A stretch of 34,464 nucleotides of DNA from an uncultured Bacteroidota bacterium (GTDB taxonomy: Bacteria > Bacteroidota > Bacteroidia > Bacteroidales > F082): positions 1 to 34,464 of the forward strand of contig CAJXKB010000032.1 of assembly GCA_913055825.1 (NCBI GenBank), in the 5' to 3' direction. Both the position numbers and the translations under genes were made by a program. This document shows, one piece after another, positions 8,409-16,534 of the stretch. Within the stretch, counting starts at the first letter, position 1. Each line of letters begins with the position of its first letter. The notes below the pieces were generated by a model. The model did not search any database. It had not been told where the DNA came from and saw only the letters and a list, made by a program, of their open reading frames with translations.

Positions 8409-8876
8409 ATGTGGGCAGTAATCGGTATCCTTATTTTGATCGGTATTTTGTTACTGGTGCTTGAAATTTTGGTCATTCCGGGTGCGGGGTTGGCCGGTGT
8501 GGTGGGCTTTTTAATGCTTGTGGCCGGTGTTTGGCTGGCTTATGCCAAAGAGGGGGCTTTTGCCGGAAACCTTACCCTGCTCATTACCGTTGTGGTTAAC
8601 GTAATAACCCTGGTGTTGGTTTTTCGGTCAAAAACATGGAAAAAGGCCCGTTTGGATACGACTATTACAGGAAAAGTAAGAACACTTGACGGGATGGGGT
8701 TACGAGCAGGTGACCGTGGTGTAAGTGTTACGCGGTGCGCGCCCATGGGAAAAGGCCAATTTGGAAAGTATGAACTGGAGGTGGATGCCGGCACTGCTTT
8801 TATCGACCCTGATACGCCCATCGAAATCAGGAGAATTGAAGGAAATAAAATTTATATTAAACCCATAAAACCTTAA
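8409..8876 (+). CDS. NfeD-family membrane protein (short form)
   Basis: 155 residues. Two or three hydrophobic segments in the first 75 residues (including LEILVIPGAGLAGVVGF, typical of NfeD) are followed by a soluble OB-fold-like domain of about 75 residues that contains LRAGDRGVSVTR and ends in PIEIRRIEGNKIYIKPI. The ClpP-like protease half of long NfeD proteins is absent. Short NfeD proteins are almost always encoded next to a flotillin, which is exactly the case here (floA starts 3 bp downstream). They are thought to interact at membrane microdomains. Confidence 0.88.
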   Translation: MWAVIGILILIGILLLVLEILVIPGAGLAGVVGFLMLVAGVWLAYAKEGAFAGNLTLLITVVVNVITLVLVFRSKTWKKARLDTTITGKVRTLDGMGLRAGDRGVSVTRCAPMGKGQFGKYELEVDAGTAFIDPDTPIEIRRIEGNKIYIKPIKP

Positions 8877-8879
8877 ATA

Positions 8880-9866
8880 ATGAATATTTATTTGATTTTG
8901 GCAACGGGAATTGGAGCCCTTTTTCTCCTTTGGATTTTACTTTATTTTATTCCGGTCGGACTTTGGTTTACGGCCTTTGTTTCCGGTGTACGGATTTCGT
9001 TGATACAGCTGGTACTGATGCGCTGGCGTAAAGTTCCGCCACAAATTATTGTCAGAAGCTTAATTACAGCGACAAAAGCGGGTATTGCCCTGAAACGGGA
9101 TGATCTGGAAGCGCATTTTCTGGCCGGAGGCCGGGTGCAGCAGGTTGTTAATGCGCTTATTTCAGCAGATAAAGCCAATATGAACCTCAATTTTAAAACC
9201 GCTACTGCCATCGACCTCGCAGGTCGTGATGTATTGGAAGCTGTGCAGATGTCGGTAAACCCTAAAGTAATTGATACAAAAAGAGTTACAGCCGTAGCCA
9301 AAGATGGTATTCAGCTGATTGCCATAGCCAGAGTAACTGTTCGGGCAAACATTCAACAATTGGTTGGTGGTGCCGGTGAAGAAACCGTATTAGCCAGGGT
9401 GGGCGAAGGAATCGTCTCTTCAATCGGTTCTGCCCATTCGCATAAAGCTGTTTTGGAAAATCCTGATAGTATTTCCCGGGTTGTGTTGGACAAAGGACTG
9501 GATTCGGGAACAGCTTTTGAAATCCTTTCTATTGATATTGCTGATATTGATATCGGAAAAAATATTGGTGCAGTGTTGCAAATGGATCAGGCTAATGCCG
9601 ATAAAAATATTGCACAGGCAAAAGCGGAAGAAAGACGTGCTATGGCTGTTGCCACCGAACAGGAAATGAAGGCCAAAGCACAGGAGGCACGGGCCAATGT
9701 GATACAGGCCGAAGCAGAAATTCCAAAAGCTATTGCAGAATCTTTCCGCTCGGGCAATCTGGGCATTATGGATTATCAGCGCTATAAAAATATTATTGCT
9801 GATACAAAAATGCGGGAATCGATAGCCGAAGACCCTGGTACGGAAGATAGAGGTGAGAAAAAGTAG
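8880..9866 (+). CDS. floA: Flotillin-like protein FloA
   Basis: 328 residues, matching the FloA (UPF0365) family length. An N-terminal membrane hairpin (about 5-25) is followed by [23 protein letters not shown]-type family sequence, an SPFH-like core (to about 220) and an alanine/glutamate-rich coiled-coil stretch (about 235-290: [20 protein letters not shown] and following). FloA scaffolds functional membrane microdomains at the inner membrane. It is third in the clpS-nfeD-floA cluster. The coding sequence ends in a charged GTEDRGEKK tail. Confidence 0.95.
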   Translation: MNIYLILATGIGALFLLWILLYFIPVGLWFTAFVSGVRISLIQLVLMRWRKVPPQIIVRSLITATKAGIALKRDDLEAHFLAGGRVQQVVNALISADKANMNLNFKTATAIDLAGRDVLEAVQMSVNPKVIDTKRVTAVAKDGIQLIAIARVTVRANIQQLVGGAGEETVLARVGEGIVSSIGSAHSHKAVLENPDSISRVVLDKGLDSGTAFEILSIDIADIDIGKNIGAVLQMDQANADKNIAQAKAEERRAMAVATEQEMKAKAQEARANVIQAEAEIPKAIAESFRSGNLGIMDYQRYKNIIADTKMRESIAEDPGTEDRGEKK

Positions 9867-9991
9867 TTCGTTTTAGCAGGCGGCAAAAAGAAAATTTTGC
9901 AGAGACAGTGGAATGTAGCCAGTACTTTTTTCTTGTATTGTTATGTTTCCGGTTTATGATTAATTAAGTTTTTACAGCCTGTATTATTGGG

Positions 9992-9999
9992 TACTTTTG
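9992..9999 (+). promoter_or_regulatory. -7 box of the RSH gene promoter
   Basis: TACTTTTG, a perfect TAnnTTTG, lies 24 bp before the ATG at 10024. A TTTT tract about 20 bp upstream is a poor -33 element. Confidence 0.5.
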
Positions 10000-10023
10000 C
10001 ATGATGAATTTTAATTGAAGTTG

Positions 10024-12207
10024 ATGGATAATGTCCAAAAAATAATTTCACAACAACTTGACAAGCTTTTTGATTATACCGATTTGCGTGGGGACAGGGA
10101 AGTTAGATTGCAAATCCTGAAAGCTTACGAAATGGCTTCTGTAGCTTATGAAGGGAAATTGATGGAAGACGGAACGCCCTTTATCCTTCATCACCTCAAT
10201 GTGGCTTTAATTGCCATGAAAGAGATAAACCTCGGGCCTACCTCAGCCGTTTGCGCACTATTGCACAGCTTTGATACCGATAACGAATCTATCGCCGAAA
10301 AGATACGAACTACTTTTGGCGCTTCCGTTTTGGAAATTGTTAACGGATTTAAGAAAATTTCGGCAATACAAACCGAACGTGTCTCTTTTCAGTCTGATGC
10401 ATTCAGAAATATGTTTTTGTCGTTTGTTGACGATATTCGGGTGATCCTTATCAGAATGGCCCACCGGCTTAACGATGTCAGAAATCCGGCCTTGCTTACA
10501 CGTGAGCAAAAGAAAAAGTTTTTTAATGAAATAAAATACATTTATATCCCTATCGCCCACAGGCTGGGACTTTATCACATTAAACATGAAATGGAAGAGG
10601 ATCTTATGCGCTATGAGTATCCTGAAATTTATATGGCCATTTCAGATAAAATACAAGCTACCAAAAGTAAACGAGAGGTTTATATTCAGGAATTTATTCA
10701 ACCGGTAGAACGTGAACTTTTGGCTTCCGGCTTTAAATTTGATATTAAGTGGCGTACGAAATCGGTACCTTCCATTTGGGCTAAAATGAAGCGACAAAAT
10801 GTTGAATTTGAGGAGGTTTATGATTTGTTCGCCGTTAGGATTATTATTGATAGCAAATCGCAAAAAAAAGAAAAGGAGGATTGTTGGCGGGTTTATTCCA
10901 TTGTAACAAATATTTATCAACCTAATCCCAAGCGTCTGCGCGATTGGGTAACCACACCCAAAGCCTCCGGCTACGAATCGTTGCACACCACTGTGATGGG
11001 CCCCAACAAAAAATGGGTGGAGGTGCAAATAAGGACTACTCGTATGGACGATGTTGCTGAAAAGGGACAGGCTTCCCATTGGCAGTATAAGGGGCTGATG
11101 AAAACCAAGGAAGTGGACGATTGGCTTGCACAGGTAAGGGATGTGCTTGAACATCCCGAAGCCATTGGTGCGGAGTATGCTTACCGTACAAAAAAAGCGC
11201 AGGAGCATATTTTCGTGTTTACGCCTAAAGGCGATTTGAGACGACTACCCCTTGGAGCAACCGTTCTTGATTTTGCTTATGATATTCATACTAATGTCGG
11301 GGCTACGTGCAGTGGTGCCCGTGTGAATAATAGATTGGTGCCCATCAGGTATGTGCTTAAAAATGGTGATAAAGTTGATATCCAAACCTCAAAACAACAA
11401 AAACCCAAACCCGACTGGGTGGCTTTTGTCAATACGCAAAAAGCCCGTAACCATATCAAACGTCAACTGAAGGAAGAAAAATATAGAGAGGCTGAAATTG
11501 GTAAAGAAATGTTGTTGCGCAAGTTTAAAAACTGGAAACTGAAAAGTCCTGATGATCTGGTTAATGTTTTGGTCAAACATTTTAAGATGGACACGGCGGT
11601 TGACTTGTATTACCTTGTGGCTACCGATAAACTTGACATGGCTTTATTGAAAAAAGTACTTCTGGATTATGTTGATGGAACCGGGGAAATATCCGGAAAT
11701 GTTGGAAATACGGAAAAAGTAATTAAAGATACCGAACCTGTGGGCAGCGACGATGGGGATGTTTTGTATATCGGTGATAATGTGAAAAATGTTAATTATC
11801 GATATGCCAAGTGTTGTAATCCTATTCCCGGCGATCATGTTTTTGGGTTTGTTACAACATTGGGCGGCATTTCCATTCATCGCAAAAATTGTCCAAATGC
11901 TAAACGACTGCGAGAGCGATACCCCTACCGGGTGATTGATGTAAAATGGGTTAATACTTCCGATAAGCCCTTTTATATAGTGAATCTTAAAATTAGCGGA
12001 CAAGATCAATTGGGTGTGGTCGAGGCAATTACAAAATTAGTGGCCAATGATTTGCGCGTTAACATGCGATCGGTCAGTTTCCGTAGCAAAGGTAAAAAGT
12101 TTGAAGGGAAACTGAGCCTTATGATCCGCGATAATGAACATCTTACCCAATTGGTACATCGTCTGTCCCAAATTAAAGGTGTTGAAAAAGTGGTGAGGGC
12201 AAAGTAA
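10024..12207 (+). CDS. Long RelA/SpoT homolog, (p)ppGpp synthetase with degenerate hydrolase domain
   Basis: 727 residues from ATG 10024 (TTG at 10015 is possible). Order: pseudo-HD hydrolase (about 20-190), ppGpp synthetase (about 225-360), TGS (about 390-455), zinc-finger/helical region with a CCNP motif (about 595-645), and C-terminal ACT (about 655-727). The synthetase looks intact: EVYDLFAVRIII, the PKASGYESLHTTV loop, VEVQIRT and ASHWQYK. The hydrolase site does not. The HDxxED motif reads HSFDTD (81-86), and the later metal Asp of the ADRxHN motif is His147 (AHRLND). The protein therefore probably makes but does not degrade (p)ppGpp, like RelA. Another RSH or SpoT would be needed for hydrolysis. 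Confidence 0.93.
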   Translation: MDNVQKIISQQLDKLFDYTDLRGDREVRLQILKAYEMASVAYEGKLMEDGTPFILHHLNVALIAMKEINLGPTSAVCALLHSFDTDNESIAEKIRTTFGASVLEIVNGFKKISAIQTERVSFQSDAFRNMFLSFVDDIRVILIRMAHRLNDVRNPALLTREQKKKFFNEIKYIYIPIAHRLGLYHIKHEMEEDLMRYEYPEIYMAISDKIQATKSKREVYIQEFIQPVERELLASGFKFDIKWRTKSVPSIWAKMKRQNVEFEEVYDLFAVRIIIDSKSQKKEKEDCWRVYSIVTNIYQPNPKRLRDWVTTPKASGYESLHTTVMGPNKKWVEVQIRTTRMDDVAEKGQASHWQYKGLMKTKEVDDWLAQVRDVLEHPEAIGAEYAYRTKKAQEHIFVFTPKGDLRRLPLGATVLDFAYDIHTNVGATCSGARVNNRLVPIRYVLKNGDKVDIQTSKQQKPKPDWVAFVNTQKARNHIKRQLKEEKYREAEIGKEMLLRKFKNWKLKSPDDLVNVLVKHFKMDTAVDLYYLVATDKLDMALLKKVLLDYVDGTGEISGNVGNTEKVIKDTEPVGSDDGDVLYIGDNVKNVNYRYAKCCNPIPGDHVFGFVTTLGGISIHRKNCPNAKRLRERYPYRVIDVKWVNTSDKPFYIVNLKISGQDQLGVVEAITKLVANDLRVNMRSVSFRSKGKKFEGKLSLMIRDNEHLTQLVHRLSQIKGVEKVVRAK

Positions 12208-12323
12208 ATGTAACAATTGGAGCGCCTAAAGTGTGGAAGTGTAATTTTTGACCGATGACACGATAATTTCCAAATTTTCAGCATTGGTGTTTGATATTGC
12301 GGCTGAATTGCTATTTTTACTTC

Positions 12324-13721
12324 ATGGAAAAAAATTCAAAAAACAATAGGTTTATTTCTGCCTTTATCAGCCTGACTTTTCTATTTTTCATGTGGGGATT
12401 TATGACGGTACTGAACGATATTTTAATCCCTTATTTGAAAGGCGCTTTTCAGCTGAATCATTTTCAGGCTATGCTCGTTCAGTTTGCTTTTTTTACGGCT
12501 TATTTTGTGGGTTCGCTTGTGTACTTTATCATCTCTGTGTCATCAGGAGACCCAATCAACAAAATAGGATATAAAAAGGGAATTATTTTTGGATTGATCC
12601 TTTCTGGGGCGGGGGCCTTGCTTTTTTATCCGGCTGCACAGTTTCATGTTTACGGATTTTTTCTTTCAGCTCTTTTTGTGATGGGATTGGGCTTTACGTT
12701 ATTGCAAATTGCAGCCAATCCGTACATGGCTATTTTGGGGCCTGAGAAATCGGCTTCGGCGCGTTTAAACCTGGCCCAGGGATTTAATTCGTTGGGTACG
12801 ACCATCGGGCCGGTTATTGGCGGTTATCTTATTTTCGTATTTTTTAAAGATGCAACAGGAGCCTCGGCTGTGAAGGTTCCTTACTTGTTTTTTAGTTTGA
12901 TATTTCTGCTGATGGCAGGTTTCATCTGGCTTATGCCTTTGCCGCGATTGGTTCAGCAGGATCATGTTGAAAAGGGCTTTGGCGCTTTGCATTATCGCCA
13001 TCTCGTACTGGGAATGATCGCCATTTTTATGTATGTTGGCGGGGAAGTGAGTATTGGCAGTATGATGATTTCTTATCTGAACCTTCCTGAAATAGCTGGC
13101 TTAACTGCGGCACAGGCCAGTAAATTTGTTGCTTTTTATTGGGGAGGGCAGATGATTGGCCGGTTTTTGGGAGCAGTATCACTAAGCAACATGAAAAACA
13201 AACAATTAAAAAACGGATTAATGTTGGGCATTCCGGCTTTGGCATTTGGCGTTGTTTGGTTCACCAACGGTTTGGCTGTGGCCTCAATTTATGGGGTTTT
13301 GTTACTAATCAACCTACTCGCTTTCTTTGCAGGACGTTCGTTACCCAACCGCACACTTTTTATTTTTGCAGGAATTAACGTGGTTCTGCTTGCTATTGCT
13401 CTGTTAAACAGTGGTTTTGTGGCAATGTGGTCGATTATTGGAATTGGTTTGTTTAACTCCATCATGTGGTCCAACATTTTTACACTCGCTATTGCCGGAT
13501 TGGGAAAACACACTTCACAGGGATCTTCACTATTGGTGATGATGATTCTCGGTGGTGCTGTTTTGCCTGTAACCATGGGTGCTGTAGCTGATTATTTCGG
13601 AGTCCACCTTTCCTATATCATTCCGGTTTTTAGCTATCTTTACATAGCATTTTATGGTTTAAACGGATACAAACCACGAATGCTAAAGTATTTCGAAGTC
13701 GGGTCTGAAAAGGCTCATTGA
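12324..13721 (+). CDS. FucP-family sugar MFS permease, possibly N-acetylglucosamine
   Basis: 465 residues from ATG 12324; upstream in-frame starts lack family sequence. Twelve hydrophobic segments. The N-terminus FLFFMWGFMTVLNDILIP and the following LVQFAFFTAYFVGS and LGFTLLQIAANPYMAILGP segments are the signature of the FucP/GluP/NagP branch of the major facilitator superfamily, which are H+- or Na+-coupled sugar symporters of the inner membrane. The next gene, 38 bp downstream, is a GH20 beta-N-acetylhexosaminidase, which favours GlcNAc (NagP-like) as substrate. That is inference from context; L-fucose or glucose/galactose cannot be excluded. Confidence 0.9.
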   Translation: MEKNSKNNRFISAFISLTFLFFMWGFMTVLNDILIPYLKGAFQLNHFQAMLVQFAFFTAYFVGSLVYFIISVSSGDPINKIGYKKGIIFGLILSGAGALLFYPAAQFHVYGFFLSALFVMGLGFTLLQIAANPYMAILGPEKSASARLNLAQGFNSLGTTIGPVIGGYLIFVFFKDATGASAVKVPYLFFSLIFLLMAGFIWLMPLPRLVQQDHVEKGFGALHYRHLVLGMIAIFMYVGGEVSIGSMMISYLNLPEIAGLTAAQASKFVAFYWGGQMIGRFLGAVSLSNMKNKQLKNGLMLGIPALAFGVVWFTNGLAVASIYGVLLLINLLAFFAGRSLPNRTLFIFAGINVVLLAIALLNSGFVAMWSIIGIGLFNSIMWSNIFTLAIAGLGKHTSQGSSLLVMMILGGAVLPVTMGAVADYFGVHLSYIIPVFSYLYIAFYGLNGYKPRMLKYFEVGSEKAH

Positions 13722-13759
13722 TCTTTTTGTAAGTTATTTTAATTATAAATCATTGCGAT

Positions 13760-15616
13760 ATGAAACGATTTTATTTGGTTTTACTTTTTCTTCTTTCCCT
13801 TTCTTTTTTCTCATGTAATACCGATTTTAAACCCAAGCCTTTAAACATTATCCCAAAGCCGGCACATGCCTGGTTGCAGCCCGGGTATTTTACGTTGGCT
13901 GCCAACAGCCGTATTTTGCTTGGAAACCACGATTCGTTACGGTTTGAAGCGCAGTATTTAGACAGTATATTAAACAAGTATGCAGGACTAAAGCTGAAAA
14001 TTATTCCGGTTAATGGCGTTAAGGAAATCGATAACGATATTATTTTACGGTTGACACCGGGGATGAGCATCGGTGATGAGGGGTATCAACTCAGGGTGAA
14101 CAGGGGAACTATCTCTGTTCTGGCTAATAAGCCGGCCGGAGTATTTTATGGGATACAGTCGTTGTTACAACTCTTTCCTTCTTCTTTTTACACCCGAACA
14201 GCGGAGAAGAAAGATATTGAAGTCCCTCATTGTTTTATAAAAGATGAACCCCGGTTTTCGTATCGCGGTATGCATTTGGATGTAAGCCGTCATTTTTTCC
14301 CTCCGGCTGATATTAAAAAGTATATCGACATGCTTGCCATGTATAAATTCAATACTTTTCACTGGCATTTGACTGATGATCAGGGCTGGCGGATCGAAAT
14401 CAAAAAATATCCCAAACTGACCAAAATTGGCGCTTGGCGCGATTCTACTTTGATAGGCCGTTATGGTAAAAAACCTGTTCGTTACGACGAAAAGCGTTAC
14501 GGGGGATTTTATACACAAGATGAAGTTCGTGATATTGTTCGTTATGCGACGCAACGGCACATAACTATCATCCCCGAAATTGAGATGCCCGGTCATTCGA
14601 GTGCTGCATTAGCTGCTTATCCCGAATTGGCGTGTACACCCGGGCCTTTTCATGTAGCCACAACATGGGGCGTTTTTAAAGATATTTATTGTCCCAAAGA
14701 AAAAACCTTTCGCTTTTTGGAAAATGTATTAACTGAGGTGATGGAGTTGTTCCCCTCAAAATATATTCATATTGGTGGTGATGAAGTTCCTAAAGCCCGT
14801 TGGAAATCAAGCCGGTTTTGTCAGCAGCTTATCAAAAAGGATGGTTTGAAAAATGAGGAAGAACTTCAAAGTTGGTTTATTCAACGGATTGAGAAATTTT
14901 TAAATGATCATGGTCGTAAATTGATTGGCTGGGATGAAATTTTGCAGGGTGGTCTTTCTCCAAATGCTACGGTTATGTCGTGGCGTGGCATAAAAGGGGG
15001 AATTGCCGCTGCACGTGCCGGCCATGATGCCATTATGACCCCTGGTGGTTATTGCTATTTTGATCATTATCAGGCCGATCGTAACTTTCAACCTTTGGCA
15101 ATTGGCGGTTTTACTACTTTAAAAAAAGTTTATTCGTATGAACCTGTTCCTGAGGAGTTGAATGCCAAAGAGGCGAAGCATATTTTGGGGGCACAGGGCA
15201 ACGTGTGGACAGAATATATTCCTGATTTTAAAAAAGTTCAATATATGACATTACCGCGAATGGCTGCACTTGCCGAAGTGGACTGGACACCTGCCAATAA
15301 GAAAAACTGGCCCGATTTTCAGCGGCGTATACAGCAGCATTTTTTAATTTATAAGGCGTTGGGTTATAACTATTGTCCTGGTTCTTATCATGTGGATATC
15401 AGCGTTGAAGATACGACAGCCTCCGGGCTTAAGGTAACTTTAGAATCGGAAATTTATCATCCTGAAATTCGTTATACGTTGGATGGAAATGCACCTACCA
15501 TTCATTCAAAGAGATATAACAGACCTTTTGTTGTGAAGCATGGAACAACTATACAAGCTGCTGTTTTTGTAGATGGTAAATTGATGGAAAAACCGAGTGT
15601 GAAAAAGACGAAATAA
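13760..15616 (+). CDS. GH20 beta-N-acetylhexosaminidase, lipoprotein
   Basis: 618 residues. A lipoprotein signal peptide ends at Cys19 (LSFFSC), so it is probably membrane-anchored. A GH20 N-terminal alpha/beta domain (about 28-160) precedes the catalytic TIM barrel (about 163-510). The barrel shows HWHLTDDQGWRIEI (201-214), EIEMPGHS (273-280) and HIGGDE, where Asp341-Glu342 are the substrate-assisted catalytic pair. A C-terminal beta domain (about 540-612) resembles the CHB/HEX C-terminal module. It would cleave terminal GlcNAc/GalNAc from glycans or chitin oligomers. It follows the FucP-like permease, so release and uptake of amino sugar may be coupled. Confidence 0.95.
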   Translation: MKRFYLVLLFLLSLSFFSCNTDFKPKPLNIIPKPAHAWLQPGYFTLAANSRILLGNHDSLRFEAQYLDSILNKYAGLKLKIIPVNGVKEIDNDIILRLTPGMSIGDEGYQLRVNRGTISVLANKPAGVFYGIQSLLQLFPSSFYTRTAEKKDIEVPHCFIKDEPRFSYRGMHLDVSRHFFPPADIKKYIDMLAMYKFNTFHWHLTDDQGWRIEIKKYPKLTKIGAWRDSTLIGRYGKKPVRYDEKRYGGFYTQDEVRDIVRYATQRHITIIPEIEMPGHSSAALAAYPELACTPGPFHVATTWGVFKDIYCPKEKTFRFLENVLTEVMELFPSKYIHIGGDEVPKARWKSSRFCQQLIKKDGLKNEEELQSWFIQRIEKFLNDHGRKLIGWDEILQGGLSPNATVMSWRGIKGGIAAARAGHDAIMTPGGYCYFDHYQADRNFQPLAIGGFTTLKKVYSYEPVPEELNAKEAKHILGAQGNVWTEYIPDFKKVQYMTLPRMAALAEVDWTPANKKNWPDFQRRIQQHFLIYKALGYNYCPGSYHVDISVEDTTASGLKVTLESEIYHPEIRYTLDGNAPTIHSKRYNRPFVVKHGTTIQAAVFVDGKLMEKPSVKKTK

Positions 15617-15651
15617 AATGTTGAGTTGAGATAATCTGATATGCAAAAGTG

Positions 15652-16323
15652 ATGTCTATTGAGAAAAAGCGTTTCCATGCAGCCCTTATTGTTCCTCTGT
15701 TCATGCTGATACTGATGTGGATAGAACGATTTGCCGAATATGCTTTTGGAATCAGTCTGGCCTTTCTCGGGATACATCCGTTGCATGCAGATGGTTTGCC
15801 GGGTATTATTCTGTCACCTTTTATTCATGGGGGTTTCAAACATTTACTGGCCAATTCGGTGCCCTTTTTGATCCTTTCAGTAGCCTTGTTTTATTTTTAT
15901 CGCAATTTGGCTGTTAAGGTGTTACTCTTTGTTTGGCTGATGACGGGTATTTGGGTGTGGATCATGGGGCGCGAAGCTTATCATATCGGAGCAAGTGGAT
16001 TGATTTATGGCATGGCTTCTTTTTTGTTTTTCAGCGGGGTTATCCGGAAAAATACACAATTGGCTGCCCTGGCCCTCGTGGTGGCTTTTTTATACGGAAG
16101 CATGATTTGGGGGGCTGTCCCTGGGTTTTTTCCTAAAGAACATATTTCGTGGGAATCTCATCTCGGCGGGTTATTTTCAGGATTGGTAATGGCTATATAT
16201 TACCGAAAGTCAGGCCCGCAGCGTAAAAAGTATTCCTGGGAAATTGAAGAAGAAGCCGAACCTGAACCCGGAGATGAAACAGATGCCTACTGGAAAAAAC
16301 CTGATACGACCTTGAGGGAATGA
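15652..16323 (+). CDS. Rhomboid family intramembrane serine protease
   Basis: 223 residues from ATG 15652 (a GTG directly precedes it). About six membrane segments. Rhomboid marks: HGGFKHLLANS (59-69, with the His and Asn that line the oxyanion region), the catalytic GASG with Ser116 (113-116), and His170 in SWESHLGGL. Substrates are unknown. The last 35 residues form a charged, acidic cytoplasmic tail (EIEEEAEPEPGDE). The gene's final codons and stop run straight into an 8-bp tandem repeat array, and the last eight bases (16316-16323) already resemble a repeat unit at 6 of 8 positions. Confidence 0.9.
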   Translation: MSIEKKRFHAALIVPLFMLILMWIERFAEYAFGISLAFLGIHPLHADGLPGIILSPFIHGGFKHLLANSVPFLILSVALFYFYRNLAVKVLLFVWLMTGIWVWIMGREAYHIGASGLIYGMASFLFFSGVIRKNTQLAALALVVAFLYGSMIWGAVPGFFPKEHISWESHLGGLFSGLVMAIYYRKSGPQRKKYSWEIEEEAEPEPGDETDAYWKKPDTTLRE

Positions 16324-16467
16324 GATAATGAGATAATGTGCTAATGGGATAATGTGCTAATGGGATAATGTGTTAATGGGATAATGTGTTAATGGGATAA
16401 TGTGTTAATGGGATAATGAGATAATGTGCTAATGTGTTAATGGGATAATGTGATAATGAGATAATGG
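16324..16467. repeat. 8-bp tandem repeat array, 18 units
   Basis: Eighteen uninterrupted 8-base units of the form G[ACT]TAATG[TGA], such as GATAATGT, GCTAATGG and GTTAATGG. A 16-bp higher-order unit (GATAATGT plus GCTAATGG or GTTAATGG) is repeated five times in the middle. The array lies between the convergent rhomboid and POT genes and begins right after the rhomboid stop codon. Eight is not a multiple of three and TAA occurs in every unit, so it is not coding. 16468-16534 holds nothing recognisable. Confidence 0.95.
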
Positions 16468-16534
16468 GTTTTGACATGTAGGATTGCATAAAACTAAAAA
16501 TGTATCAACAACCTATTATTCATTTTCCAGCTTG

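Noticed and set aside
10642-11208. 188-codon minus-strand frame inside the RSH gene
   Set aside because: Antisense to the conserved synthetase domain, with no pattern of its own.
12290-12319. TTTG-N18-TATTTTTA promoter for the FucP-like permease
   Set aside because: The box ends only 4 bp before the ATG, so transcription would start within the gene, and its last base differs from the consensus.
16324-16467. CRISPR-like array
   Set aside because: The units are 8 bp, contiguous and without spacers; this is a simple tandem repeat.
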